Part shown: positions 16,739 through 25,585 of the stretch, in pieces
Layout of the letters: each line of letters opens with the position of its first letter
Numbering within the stretch: the first letter of the stretch is position 1
Assembly (NCBI GenBank): GCA_021731005.1
Contig: JAKFYF010000046.1
Location: 1 to 48,595, forward strand
Reading direction: 5' to 3'
DNA: 48,595 nt
Source: Hyphomonadaceae bacterium
GTDB taxonomy: Bacteria; Pseudomonadota; Alphaproteobacteria; Caulobacterales; Aquidulcibacteraceae
Program-made: the position numbers and the translations under genes
Notes under the pieces: model-generated
The model's input: the letters and a program-made list of their open reading frames with translations, nothing else
Databases searched by the model: none
What the model was told of the DNA's origin: nothing

Positions 16739-17797
16739 CTAGGCCGCGGAGGCTGGTCTAACGCCAGCGTCGGCTGTGACGCGATCCCTGCCTGTGTGTT
16801 TGGACTGGTAAAGGCAGGCATCAGCGCGACCGATGAGCGTAGATGCGTCGTCGCCGGGGCTGGAGCAGGCAATGCCTAGTGAAATCGTTACACGGCCGAG
16901 TATCTCACCGGTCGATTTCCGTGACAGCGTCTTCGCTTTGATTGCGGTGCGTATGCGTTCGGCGATCTCGGCGGCAGCAGCGAGGTTCGTGCGCGGCATG
17001 ATCAGGGCGAACTCCTCGCCGCCGTATCGCGCTGCGAGAAAATCGCCTTCCACTTGCGCGCTGAGTACGGTGGCGACGTAGCGGATGACTTGGTCTCCAA
17101 TCTGATGCCCCCACGTGTCGTTCACACGTTTGAAGTGGTCGATGTCGCAGAGCAGGAGGCAGAGCCCGGCATGATCAACCTGATCTTCGGCTAATCGAGC
17201 GTTCAGGGTCTCGTCAAAATGCTTGCGGTTGGCGAGGCCGGTCAGGCCATCCGTCAGGGACTCAATTCGGACATTCTGCAGCGTCGTTTGCAGGGTCTCC
17301 ATCTGCCGGGATGAAACTTCCATCTTCTGTTCGAGTTCGCGGTTGTGCGCGGCCATTTCGCGGGTTGTCGCCGCCAAGCGTGCCACGATGGCTCGAAAAT
17401 CTGAAGGCGCTAAGCCGATGTCCATTCGCTGCGACGCCGATTCCAGTTCGCCAGCATAACTTCCCGCCTGCGCGCCCGCCCCTCGCAGAGTTGAGACGAC
17501 GCCTTCAAGTTCGCGTGCGATGCCCGCGCTCGCTTCGACCATCTGGGCAGATAAGCGCGTCTTGGCGAAATAGCGTTCAAAGAGGTCATTGTTGACTTCG
17601 TCTGTGAACGGCTCCCCTCGTAGCAGGCGCAGATCAATCTCCCGGCTAAGGTCGGGGTGTGCGCCAGTCGTATAGGCGATCCATATCTCATAGTTTGAGG
17701 GACTCGTCGGAACCGCGCGCGCCGCCAGTTCATCAACCGTTGCTCGCGCTAGCGCGAGGCCCGTGTCGCCTCGGAATCGAGCGAGTTCATCTGCCAT
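16739..17797 (-). CDS. GGDEF diguanylate cyclase
   Basis: 352 residues from ATG 17797. The N-terminal half is helical, with PTSPSNYEIWIAY and ERYF blocks and a coiled coil (NRELEQKMEVSSRQMETLQT). The C-terminal GGDEF domain is complete: LTDGLTGLANRKHFDE, CDIDHFKRVNDTWGHQIGD and the active-site loop RYGGEEF, so it should make cyclic di-GMP from two GTP. The RxxD inhibitory site that often stands five residues before GGEEF is absent. The N-terminal part has no recognised sensor. Cytoplasmic; no operon partner. Confidence 0.92.
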   Translation of the reverse strand: MADELARFRGDTGLALARATVDELAARAVPTSPSNYEIWIAYTTGAHPDLSREIDLRLLRGEPFTDEVNNDLFERYFAKTRLSAQMVEASAGIARELEGVVSTLRGAGAQAGSYAGELESASQRMDIGLAPSDFRAIVARLAATTREMAAHNRELEQKMEVSSRQMETLQTTLQNVRIESLTDGLTGLANRKHFDETLNARLAEDQVDHAGLCLLLCDIDHFKRVNDTWGHQIGDQVIRYVATVLSAQVEGDFLAARYGGEEFALIMPRTNLAAAAEIAERIRTAIKAKTLSRKSTGEILGRVTISLGIACSSPGDDASTLIGRADACLYQSKHTGRDRVTADAGVRPASAA

Positions 17798-18051
17798 GAC
17801 ATCCCCTGGATGGCGCCGGGCCACCAGGGAGGCTGATACCTGCAGCGGGTTTAATCCGGAGTTAAGCAACTTCTGCCCGCGCTTTTATTGGGAGTGCGCT
17901 CCGGAGAGGCCATTTTTGCGATCGGCGTTCTTCGGCGAGAACGCGTCATTGCTGCGTGCGCTAAGCGAGAACCTGTGCTCGGGATAAGGTGTGCTTGTGT
18001 GCGACATTGCGCATCTCGGCGCGGTGTGGTGTTGTGCCTTCCGGAGGCGGC

Positions 18052-18658
18052 ATGCGCGGGGCGCGGGCTCTGATCCTGATGGCGATGGGCGCGGCGCTTG
18101 CGGTTGCCGCTGGCGCGCAAACGCCGCTGCCGCGACAGCCCCTGCCGCAACTCACTTTGCCACAAACCAATGTGCAATTGACCGCGCCGACACGGCGCGA
18201 AGGCGCGTTCAGCGTCGGGGGCATGGATTGGCGTTGCAATGGGCTTGTGTGCTCGTCACAGAGCGTGGCTGCGCCTAGTGTGACGGCGTGCCGGGCGCTG
18301 ATGGCGGAGGCGGGACAAGTGGTTTCGTACGCGCGCGCGCGTGGCGTTGACGGCGGCGGATCTGGCGGCGTGCAATCATGCGACGTTGCCAAATCTCACG
18401 CGCGCGCCGCCCGTCGATCCGAATGCGGCGCGCGTCGTCAACACGCCGGAGCTGAACTCTGTCGGCGGCGCGACGAGCGCGCCGGCCGCTCGCGGCGGCG
18501 CTCCGGCGACAGTCGCAACAAGTGAACTGAGTTTTGTGGGCGGTGTGACGTCAACGGCGACGAGCCGGAGCGGCGCGCCGGTGGAAGTCACGACCGACGA
18601 ATTGAGCTTCGTCGGCGGATGCAGAGGTGTGACATGCGTTCCATTATCGCGGCGTTAG
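18052..18658 (+). pseudogene. Secreted repeat protein gene, frameshifted at a CG tract
   Basis: ATG 18052 follows a GGAGG site and begins a signal peptide (RALILMAMGAALAVAAGAQT). Frame 1 is sensible up to VVSYARAR at about 18342, then changes to nonsense. The next frame continues sensibly with VALTAADLAACNHATLPNLT and a tail of two 25-residue repeats plus a partial third (SELSFVGG, DELSFVGG units). The break sits in a 12-base CG run; adding one CG unit restores the frame exactly. The tail overlaps the following gene by 25 bases. Either a real slippage event (possibly reversible) or an assembly error. The function of the repeat protein is unknown. Confidence 0.7.
18329..18342 (+). repeat. CG dinucleotide tract (6 units)
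   Basis: TACGCGCGCGCGCGTGG: six CG units at the point where the two frames of the secreted repeat protein separate. One more unit would join the frames. Confidence 0.8.
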
Positions 18659-19095
18659 CTTTCGGTTTCGCCTGCGCTGGGGCGACGCCATGTATGGCGC
18701 AGGCTACACCGGATTTTGTGTTCAACGTCCCTGTGCGTATCGAAAATGCGCCGCCGCTCAGCGGACGAACGGCGCGGGTGCAATGCAATCTGCGCGCCTA
18801 TTCTCCAGCCGGCGTTTGGATAGCAAGCCCCGCGGGATCTCAGAACATCGAAGTGGGTCCGAGCGGGTATCGCGGCGCGGTTCGCGTTGAGGTGACGCTG
18901 CCGGCGACTGTCCCTCGCTCAGCCGTGCGCGACTGGAGTTGCGACCTGATCATCGCCGTAGTGACGGGTCCGTCCGGCGAGGCCGTCTCGATCTCCGCAG
19001 GGAGCCGTGAGACCCAACTGGCGCGCTACACGTCAACAACCGGACAGGTGGTCGCGTCCCACAATCTGAACGCATATGGCACGTTCCCGCCCTGA
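18634..19095 (+). CDS. Secreted hypothetical beta-rich protein
   Basis: 153 residues from ATG 18634 with signal peptide (SIIAALAFGFACAGATPCMAQ). The mature part reads as an Ig- or transthyretin-like strand series (FVFNVPVRIENAPPLSG, ARVQCNLRAYSP, GAVRVEVTLPATVP, DWSCDLIIAVVTGPSG) with a Cys pair. It overlaps the end of the repeat-protein gene, so both are probably one operon and may work together on the cell surface. No family recognised. Confidence 0.65.
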   Translation: MRSIIAALAFGFACAGATPCMAQATPDFVFNVPVRIENAPPLSGRTARVQCNLRAYSPAGVWIASPAGSQNIEVGPSGYRGAVRVEVTLPATVPRSAVRDWSCDLIIAVVTGPSGEAVSISAGSRETQLARYTSTTGQVVASHNLNAYGTFPP

Positions 19096-19323
19096 GAGTT
19101 GCATTTGTAGATGGCATCAAGGTTTGGGAAACGGAGTCAAACGGACAGCACTAGGCCGTTAGATCGTCGGGCGATCTCGACGCGCCGCGCCTAGCATTCA
19201 TCGCGACGAATGGCGGATGTCGGCGAAAGCGCGCCGTTGCTAGGACTGCTAAGCGATCGACCGCATTCGAGCGAGTTGGGCGCTCACGAAATTTGGCAAC
19301 TCGCTCGCCGAGGCGTCGCAAAT

Positions 19324-19614
19324 CTACTCTGGTGCGCGCCAAATTGTGGTCAGCGCGACCAGCGCGAGTAGTAGCACAATGACGCCGATCAGTTGGACGG
19401 TTACCCATGGGCCCTTGAGGCGGAGCACGATCGTGTAGAGGTCATCGCGCAAAGAGACATTGTCTTGCGCGCCGGCGTTCTCAAGTGCGCCATAGACGCC
19501 ACCGGAACTGGCGACGACGGACGCATCGCCGATGTTCGCAAGTACGATAAGGCCCGCACCCAGGATGGCGAGAAGCGCCAGCAAAACTAACAAGAGCGTT
19601 CGCGTTTGGCGCAT
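19324..19614 (-). CDS. Two-helix small membrane protein, copy 2
   Basis: 96 residues, collinear with the protein at 13802-14092 and differing at only about 15 positions, mostly in the loop and second helix. The upstream DNA (CTCACTATGCCGTTTTCGG on the plus strand) is conserved too, so the duplicated unit includes the promoter. It is convergent with nothing obvious on its left and divergent from the AraC gene at 19802. Confidence 0.7.
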   Translation of the reverse strand: MRQTRTLLLVLLALLAILGAGLIVLANIGDASVVASSGGVYGALENAGAQDNVSLRDDLYTIVLRLKGPWVTVQLIGVIVLLLALVALTTIWRAPE

Positions 19615-19801
19615 GTTCTCTCACTATGCCGTTTTCGGTAAACGAATTGCGCAAGGGTCGGCGATGCGATTGACGCGCGGAATTTCTGGCAAGCAGACCG
19701 TGACTTGCCCTTTCCCGATGCTTGCGCTTGCGACAGACTGCGTCTCTGTTGCGACAAGCGCACCGGAATCGTCGCACGGAACGTGGGAAGATTGGCGCCA
19801 T

Positions 19802-20683
19802 ATGCTCTTCAAGCCGCTGCCCGCTCCAGACAACCCCGGAGTCCTGAAGCATTATCTTTGGGGAGCTGAGACGATCGTCGTCCACGATCGTGCGAGCCGC
19901 GCTGCCTATAGCAGACACACCGCTCCGCTCTCCCTAAAGCTCGTCCGCAGCGGGAGCGAGCGCTACAACGTGCATGGATTTTTCGAGGCGGTTGTCCCAG
20001 GCGAGTTTCTAGTCGTCAACGAAGCTCAACCGTATGAGAGTGCGATTGATGCGGACGCGCCGGTGGAGACCATGTGCGTGTTTTTCTCGCGCCAGGAGGC
20101 GTTGGATGCCGAGCGCCTTCAATTGCAGGACGCCGCCCTGGTCGATGATCCAAGCGCCGTGGCGCCCAAGTTTGAGTTTCCCGCGGTGAAGCGTCGCGCA
20201 GATGGCGTCCTGTGGCAGATGATGGTCGCCGTTCCCAGTTTGCGCGGTGCGCCCGCTCTCGCCAGGCAGGAGTTCTCCGCGCGCCTCCTTAGCACCTTAA
20301 TTGACGATGAGCGGCCACGCTGGAGGTCCAAGGACGCACTTGATTCTCTGCGCTCATCAACGCGCGCGGAACTGTATCGGCGTTGCCTGATCGGTCGCGC
20401 TTACATCGACGCAGTCTTTGATACCGAGATCGCCCTAGAGGATATCGCAGCGGTGGCCGGACTCTCGCGCACGCATTTCCTGCGATCGTTCACCCGGTGT
20501 TTTGGTGAGACGCCCTATCAGGCGCTTCGTCGGCGTCGGTTGGAACACGCCGCAGAATTGCTGAGAGCGCGCTGCTATAGCGTTACGGATGTCGCGCTGG
20601 CGGTCGGGTACAATAATTTCAGCGCGTTTGCGCGCGCCTTCCGCGCCTTCTATGGCGTAGCGCCGTCGACATTCGTTCGCTGA
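19802..20683 (+). CDS. AraC-family transcriptional regulator
   Basis: 293 residues from ATG 19802. The N-terminal half is a cupin-like effector domain (SLKLVRSGSERYNVHG, PGEFLVVNEAQPYE). The C-terminal AraC double helix-turn-helix is intact: EDIAAVAGLSRTHFLRSFTRCFGETPYQALRRRRLEHA, then VTDVALAVGYNNFSAFARAFRAFYGVAPSTF. The effector is unknown. Nearest candidates for control are the gene run that begins at 21009 and the small membrane protein to its left. Confidence 0.88.
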   Translation: MLFKPLPAPDNPGVLKHYLWGAETIVVHDRASRAAYSRHTAPLSLKLVRSGSERYNVHGFFEAVVPGEFLVVNEAQPYESAIDADAPVETMCVFFSRQEALDAERLQLQDAALVDDPSAVAPKFEFPAVKRRADGVLWQMMVAVPSLRGAPALARQEFSARLLSTLIDDERPRWRSKDALDSLRSSTRAELYRRCLIGRAYIDAVFDTEIALEDIAAVAGLSRTHFLRSFTRCFGETPYQALRRRRLEHAAELLRARCYSVTDVALAVGYNNFSAFARAFRAFYGVAPSTFVR

Positions 20684-21008
20684 TCAAAACCCGCTGTGCT
20701 TCGAAGAGGCCTGGACTTTCCCTCGTACCCGCATCGGTCGCGCGATTATCCGAAGAGATAGGCGTCAATGCCTGCGTCATTCACGTCGCTATTGTCGATG
20801 TGGACACATCCAACGAGCCCGACCGCGTCGCACTTTTGCACCGCCGGTCAACAACGATGCCCTCGGCGATCACGTGGCTTCCGTCGGCGCATACCCGCGC
20901 GCTGGAGGGGCTTAGCAGCGGCGCCTGCGGCGCAAAATTCGAGATTCGCACTTTCTGCACAGCGCCAATAAGGCGTTCACTGATGATGCGACGGCGCGGG
21001 AGGCGAGC
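20684..21008. other. Gene-free stretch
   Basis: About 325 bases. Two overlapping ORFs in the track (20768-20971, 20800-21045) show no domain pattern and no ribosome site. It may hold the promoter of the VOC gene. I see no strong hairpin. Confidence 0.45.
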
Positions 21009-21863
21009 ATGCTCAAGCCGAGGGTCAGTCGCCGTGTCGCTCTAGGCGGCCTTGCTGGCATGGCGGCTGAATCGTCGTCCGCGAATGCAGCCGGCCGAGT
21101 GCGCCACCACGGCGTTCTGATTCGTACTTCTGATCTCGATGCCGCGCTCGGGTTTTATGGAGACGGGCTTGGGCTGGGCATCGCCGACCTCGACCCGCGT
21201 CGAGGTTGGGCGCGCCTTGTCTGCAACATGCCGATCTATCTCGAAGCAGTGGGCGACACGCGGCTTCACGCAGAGAACGTCGCCAGCGCGGAGATAACGT
21301 TCCAATCCAACGATCTCGACGCCAGTGTCGGTAGGCTTCGTGTCGCTGGCGCCCGCATCGCAACGATGGAACCCTACACTACAGCAGTGGGTCGTTCAGT
21401 CCGGTTCGCGGATCACGCCGGCGTTGTCCACCACATGATGCATTCGTCGCGGCCAGCACCAGTGTTTGCTGAGCCGCGCATCTACAATTGCGGCTTCGAT
21501 GTTCCTGTTGCGGCCGTTGCGCCTGCTAGATCGCTTCTAGAAGGCACACTCGGCTTTGTGCCTATGACCGAACGCTATTTCCCGCCCTCGGTGCCCTACC
21601 TGGAACGCGACGGTTCTTTTGCTTTCATGCTGCATCATCATCAGAACTTCGAACCGGATTTGCGCGCGCGCGAGTCGCCAGAGCGCGACGACTTAGGGGT
21701 CGCGCTCGTCTTCACCAGCACGGACTTGCGCGCGACCGCCAGAGTAGCGGAAGCGGGCGGGGCGACGCTGCTGGAGCGCCATGCACGCGCTTTCGCGCAT
21801 GGCTGGCGCATGAGCCTCGCGACGCCAGGTGGCGCGCCGTTTGAGGTCTGGAGATGGCGATGA
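21009..21863 (+). CDS. VOC (glyoxalase/dioxygenase-fold) protein with Tat-like signal
   Basis: 284 residues. The N terminus has a twin-Arg export-like sequence (SRRVALGGLAGMAAE). Two consecutive VOC modules follow: HHGVLIRTSDLDAALGFYGDGLGLGI at the start of the first, and IYNCGFDVPVAAVAPARSLL at the start of the second. VOC proteins are metal-dependent lyases, dioxygenases or antibiotic-binding proteins; the metal ligands cannot be assigned with certainty here. It overlaps the next gene by 4 bases (ATGA), giving an operon with the DUF1579-like protein and the haloalkane dehalogenase. Confidence 0.8.
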   Translation: MLKPRVSRRVALGGLAGMAAESSSANAAGRVRHHGVLIRTSDLDAALGFYGDGLGLGIADLDPRRGWARLVCNMPIYLEAVGDTRLHAENVASAEITFQSNDLDASVGRLRVAGARIATMEPYTTAVGRSVRFADHAGVVHHMMHSSRPAPVFAEPRIYNCGFDVPVAAVAPARSLLEGTLGFVPMTERYFPPSVPYLERDGSFAFMLHHHQNFEPDLRARESPERDDLGVALVFTSTDLRATARVAEAGGATLLERHARAFAHGWRMSLATPGGAPFEVWRWR

Positions 21864-22480
21864 TTTTTGTAAGAGCATTATTCGCGGTGCTGCTCCTCGC
21901 TGTCCCCGCGATGGCGAATGCGCAACAGGCGCCACCTGCGCCCAATTCGATGCGGCGACAAGCACTTGAAAGCGAGGTCACGCGCTCGCGCGCCATCATC
22001 CAAGGCGGTGCGGTACTCCCGCAACGTCCCGCTGGCTGCACCAGCGCCGAGAGCCGCCAGTTCGACTTTTGGCTGGGCGAGTGGGACGTGTCGCCAAGTC
22101 AGTCGCCGGTCGTCGTCGCAGAGAGCACGATCACCTTGCATGATCAAGGCTGCGTCATTCTTGAGAATTGGCGACCTTTCCGTAATGCGCACGGACACTC
22201 GATCAACAGCTACGATGCGGCAGAAGGCAGATGGCGTCAGACTTGGGCGGACGCGAGCGGGACGAGAACGGAATATGCCGGATCAGTCGACGCAGACGGA
22301 GTGATGCGGCTCGACAATTTGAGCCCCTCGCCGTCAGGCGCTCCGCGGGCAAGACAGCGCATGAACTTTCAGCGTGTTGACGCGAATGCCGTGCGCCAGT
22401 GGGGCGAGACTTTTGATGCCGAGCAGCAGGCTTGGACCACGACGTGGTCGTTCACTTATCGTCGCCGCGGCGCGCAGTAG
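21860..22480 (+). CDS. Secreted DUF1579-like protein
   Basis: 206 residues. I choose ATG 21860 over 21854 because GGAG is then at proper spacing and the start overlaps the upstream stop. Signal peptide FVRALFAVLLLAVPAMANAQ. The motif SRQFDFWLGEWDVSP and a following beta-barrel-like pattern (HDQGCVILENWRPF, GRWRQTWADASG, MNFQRVDANAVRQWGETFD) match the family of secreted DUF1579-type proteins with an FxWLxGxW start. Function of that family is not known. Four bases separate it from the dehalogenase. Confidence 0.75.
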   Translation: MIFVRALFAVLLLAVPAMANAQQAPPAPNSMRRQALESEVTRSRAIIQGGAVLPQRPAGCTSAESRQFDFWLGEWDVSPSQSPVVVAESTITLHDQGCVILENWRPFRNAHGHSINSYDAAEGRWRQTWADASGTRTEYAGSVDADGVMRLDNLSPSPSGAPRARQRMNFQRVDANAVRQWGETFDAEQQAWTTTWSFTYRRRGAQ

Positions 22481-22483
22481 AGC

Positions 22484-23446
22484 ATGTTGACACGTAGAGA
22501 AGCGATGGTCGCGGCGCTCGGCGCGAGCTTTGCGACGTCGTGCGCCAACTCGCCGTCTCCGCAGGGCGCGGCTGAATTTCGCGCGGCGAAGAAATTCGTG
22601 GCGACTGAAAGCGGCCTCCGCATGGCGTATTTCGAGGCGGGCCGGGGCGCGCCGATCGTGTTCTTGCACGGAAACCCCACGTCTTCTTACCTTTGGCGAA
22701 ACGTTATCCCGCATCTCGCGGGTCTCGGTCGGTGCATCGCACCCGACCTCATTGGCATGGGAGATTCCGACAAACTGCCAGATTCAGGTCCCGGCAAATA
22801 CAACTTCTTCGAACATAGTCGCCGCTTGGATGCGTTTTTCGACGCAACGGGCGTTCGCCGGGACGTCACGCTTGTTGTGCATGATTGGGGCGGCCCGCTC
22901 GGCTTTCACTGGGCGATGCGCAATGAAGCGCGGGTCAGAGCGATCGTCTTCATGGAGACGTTCGTTGTGTCGCAGAATGACCACAACACGCCGCCATTTG
23001 CGATGCAGTTCTTTTCGCGCTTTCGCACATCCGAGGCCGAGCTTGATGTTCTTTCGAACAACACTTTCGTGGAGACGGTGCTGCTGCGCCAGTTTCCGAA
23101 CATGTCCGAGGAAGACCGGGCGGAGTACCGTCGCCCCTTCGCGCAATCGGGGGAGGGACGCAGGCCCACACTCGAATGGCCAAGACAAGTACCAATCAAT
23201 GGCGATCCCGCCGATGTTCATGAAGCGACGTTGCGGTTTTTGGGCTTCATGTCGGAAACGCAGATTCCGAAATTGTTCATCCGCGCGGACCCGGGAGCGC
23301 TCATTTTGGGCGGCAGGGAGCGCGTTCCGCGTACATGGCCAAGAGTGACGGAGGCGGTCGTGCACGGTCGTCATTTTGTTCCAGAGGAATCGCCCAATGA
23401 GGTCGGCCGTATCGCCGCCGCTTGGCTCAGCGCGCTCGAGGGATAA
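22484..23446 (+). CDS. Haloalkane dehalogenase-like alpha/beta hydrolase, exported
   Basis: 320 residues. The N terminus looks like an export signal (RREAMVAALGASFATSCANS). The hydrolase core has the haloalkane dehalogenase pattern: HGNPTSSYLWRNVIPHL with halide-binding Asn64, the nucleophile Asp134 in VVHDWGGPLGFHWA with halide-binding Trp135, acid Glu in FMETFV (subfamily II position) and catalytic His297 in GRHFVPEESP. The enzymes hydrolyse carbon-halogen bonds to alcohols. Family members are often named dhaA or linB; which substrate this one takes cannot be read from the sequence. Most characterised members are not exported, so the leader is noteworthy. Confidence 0.87.
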   Translation: MLTRREAMVAALGASFATSCANSPSPQGAAEFRAAKKFVATESGLRMAYFEAGRGAPIVFLHGNPTSSYLWRNVIPHLAGLGRCIAPDLIGMGDSDKLPDSGPGKYNFFEHSRRLDAFFDATGVRRDVTLVVHDWGGPLGFHWAMRNEARVRAIVFMETFVVSQNDHNTPPFAMQFFSRFRTSEAELDVLSNNTFVETVLLRQFPNMSEEDRAEYRRPFAQSGEGRRPTLEWPRQVPINGDPADVHEATLRFLGFMSETQIPKLFIRADPGALILGGRERVPRTWPRVTEAVVHGRHFVPEESPNEVGRIAAAWLSALEG

Positions 23447-23447
23447 C

Positions 23448-24575
23448 ATGATCGCAATGCGCAGCTTCGCCTGTTGCTTGGCGCTCGCGGTCGGCGCTTG
23501 CGCGCAAAGCGGCTCCGATCGCATTCTGGAGCGCGCTGCGTCGCTCCCGCCCGGTCAGACGGAGCCGCTCGAAATCTGGCTCGCCGAGAACCCTGAAAGG
23601 AGCGCTCTACGCGCGGCGGTCTTTGGCGAACTCTGTGACGCGGAGAGCCGTGTTGGCCGCTATCGCGCAGCGGCGGACGCCTGCGCCGCAAAGGCAGATC
23701 TGCTTGGCGAAGACGTCTCAAGCGGGTTGGCGCAATCGATTGCGTTCTGGCGCGCTCTGGCGCCGCTGCCGCCCGTTGAGGTGAGCGGTGAGTTCGACCA
23801 ACCACTGACCTATGGTTGGACGGGCATGGCGGAAGTTGCGGTGGAGGCGGGCGAGACCCTTACCGGCTGGGGCGTCGATTCCGGAGCGGAAGTTTCAGTT
23901 GTTCGTGCGAGTGATGCGGCGCGGTTTGGTATTCGTATGCTTGAGGGTGACCTAGGCGTCTCCGGCTCGACCGCTGGCGTCGCGGTGGGGCGTCTCGGCA
24001 TGATCGACACCATGCGAATTGGCGCTGCCGAAATCAGGAACGTGCCGGTTCTGGTTCTGCCCGACGAGAACCTGACCTTCGAGGGACGGCAAATCCCTCC
24101 GATTCTCGGAATGCCGACGCTCTACCCCTTTGGTTCACTGGCTTTCTTCGATCACGGCGCGCGACTGCGCGCCGGTCCGCTTGACAGCGTAAGCCGGGGG
24201 AGACCGATGATTTGGAACGCCTCCGGGTTCGCAATTGAACTCCAATTTGAGAGCGGCAGTCTCCGCGTTCACCTCGACACCGGCGCAAATCGCACCGCGC
24301 TGGGAGCAGCAGCGCTCGCACTTCTGTCGTCCCAGCAGAGGCGCGCACTGAACCGGCGTACCGTTCGCGTGGCCGGCGTCTCGGGAGCAGAAGATCGAGT
24401 TGTCGCGGAATTGGCCCAGCTTGACGTCGGCGTTGCGGGTGCGGTTTGTCGACTTCAAAGCGTCTCGATTGGCGACGACGACGCCGGCGCGCAGGGCCGT
24501 GCCGGAATTGATCTCATCAAAGCATGCGACACGATCGTATTGGATTTTTCGACGATGACCTTTAGCGCGCGTTAA
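23448..24575 (+). CDS. Retropepsin-like aspartic protease lipoprotein, copy A
   Basis: 375 residues from ATG 23448, with GAGGG at good spacing. Lipobox LAVGAC gives a lipid-anchored Cys. There are two aspartyl-protease half-domains: GWGVDSGAEVSVV (Asp-Ser-Gly) and VHLDTGANRTALG (Asp-Thr-Gly), each followed by hydrophobic-hydrophobic-Gly patterns (PPILGMPTL; GRAGIDLIKA). A retropepsin-type protein with both lobes in one chain and anchored in the periplasm is likely. It follows the dehalogenase closely and is related in layout to the protein at 29203-30495. Confidence 0.8.
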   Translation: MIAMRSFACCLALAVGACAQSGSDRILERAASLPPGQTEPLEIWLAENPERSALRAAVFGELCDAESRVGRYRAAADACAAKADLLGEDVSSGLAQSIAFWRALAPLPPVEVSGEFDQPLTYGWTGMAEVAVEAGETLTGWGVDSGAEVSVVRASDAARFGIRMLEGDLGVSGSTAGVAVGRLGMIDTMRIGAAEIRNVPVLVLPDENLTFEGRQIPPILGMPTLYPFGSLAFFDHGARLRAGPLDSVSRGRPMIWNASGFAIELQFESGSLRVHLDTGANRTALGAAALALLSSQQRRALNRRTVRVAGVSGAEDRVVAELAQLDVGVAGAVCRLQSVSIGDDDAGAQGRAGIDLIKACDTIVLDFSTMTFSAR

Positions 24576-24656
24576 TGCCGCCAGTGCGCTGCCATCCCCC
24601 CTCGATGCTGCGTAGATGAATCGATTGTTGGGCGCGTTTCTCGGTTGGAGGTCCGC

Positions 24657-25070
24657 TTGCGTAACATAGATGTGGCGACAGCGTTCGTGAGCGCGATCAA
24701 CGCGCACGACGTGGGGCAGATTGCGAACCTCGCTTCGGAGGATCATGAATTCATCGACAGTTCAGGCCGATCAATTTGCGGCCGCGAAGCTGTTTGCGCG
24801 GCCTGGCGGGGATATTTTGCGTTCTGCCCAGATTATTGGGTGAAGGCCGACGAAGTCATCGGCGGCGCCAATTGTGTTGCGCTTTTCGGCGCGGCGGGTG
24901 GAACCATCATCGAGGCAGGCTGCCGGTACGCGGCGAATGAATGGCGCATTCCCGCAGCATGGCGGGCGGTGATCAGGCAGGACCTGATGGAGTGTTGGCA
25001 AGTCTATGCCGACATAAAGCCGGTTTACGACATCGTGGACCGGCTGCAACCGAGCGGTCGAGATGGGTGA
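24657..25070 (+). CDS. NTF2/SnoaL-like protein
   Basis: 137 residues if TTG 24657 is used; GGAGG lies 5 bases upstream of it, better than the ORF-track start. The pattern VATAFVSAINAHDVGQIANLASEDHEFIDSSG followed by GREAVCAAWRGYFAFCPDYWV is the standard cone-shaped NTF2-like fold for small-molecule binding or isomerisation. The rest contains several Cys. No specific function. Confidence 0.75.
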   Translation: MRNIDVATAFVSAINAHDVGQIANLASEDHEFIDSSGRSICGREAVCAAWRGYFAFCPDYWVKADEVIGGANCVALFGAAGGTIIEAGCRYAANEWRIPAAWRAVIRQDLMECWQVYADIKPVYDIVDRLQPSGRDG

Positions 25071-25113
25071 CGGGATCGAAGTCTAGCTCGGAAAATCGTT
25101 CGAGGATGCGTGG

Positions 25114-25527
25114 ATGCGATTCTTGTTTGCGTCGTTGTGCGCATATGCGGCGATGGCCGTGTGTGCAGTTTTCCTGTTTACCATCGTATTGGCGGAGCAG
25201 TTTGCTCCACTGGTTGGCTTGTTTCGATCCGCTGAAGCTCAGCAGCAGACCGCAATTTGGGCTCTTGCAGCACAATGCTTACGCGCCTTTGTCTTCGCGG
25301 GAATAGCCGTCGTGCTGCATGGGAGGAGGCGACTTCCCGTTACCACCGGCGCGACCTATGGATTTCTTGCCGGGCTGTTTGTTGGCACCTTCCATGTCGC
25401 CAACACTGCATCGCTGCCGTTGCCGTTCGAGACGGGCGTCGCGTGGGTGGCGTTCGATACTGGGCTGCAAGTGCTCGGCGGAACAGTCTTCGCAGCCGTA
25501 TATCGCCCGGTCGACGAAGCCCAATAA
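25114..25527 (+). CDS. Four-helix integral membrane protein
   Basis: 137 residues with four hydrophobic helices (about 4-28, 46-66, 77-97, 105-128). No known motif. A GAGG site precedes ATG 25114. It lies in the run of rightward genes, 43 bases after the NTF2-like gene. Function unknown. Confidence 0.65.
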   Translation: MRFLFASLCAYAAMAVCAVFLFTIVLAEQFAPLVGLFRSAEAQQQTAIWALAAQCLRAFVFAGIAVVLHGRRRLPVTTGATYGFLAGLFVGTFHVANTASLPLPFETGVAWVAFDTGLQVLGGTVFAAVYRPVDEAQ

Positions 25528-25585
25528 CTTCAAAATGAACGTGTCTGGAACTCGTAGTCCGTCAAGGCGTGCAAGGGAGGCCTCA

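Noticed and set aside
18329-18342. Programmed ribosomal frameshift at the CG tract
   Set aside because: No slippery heptamer or downstream pseudoknot is evident; one-unit slippage of the tract explains the frames more simply.
20768-21045. Short rightward ORFs before the VOC gene
   Set aside because: No ribosome site, no domain, and composition like non-coding shadow frames.
25319-25585. Upstream part of the alpha/beta hydrolase ORF as coding
   Set aside because: Overlaps the membrane-protein gene in another frame; the lipoprotein signal and GGGAGG site fix the start at 25586.
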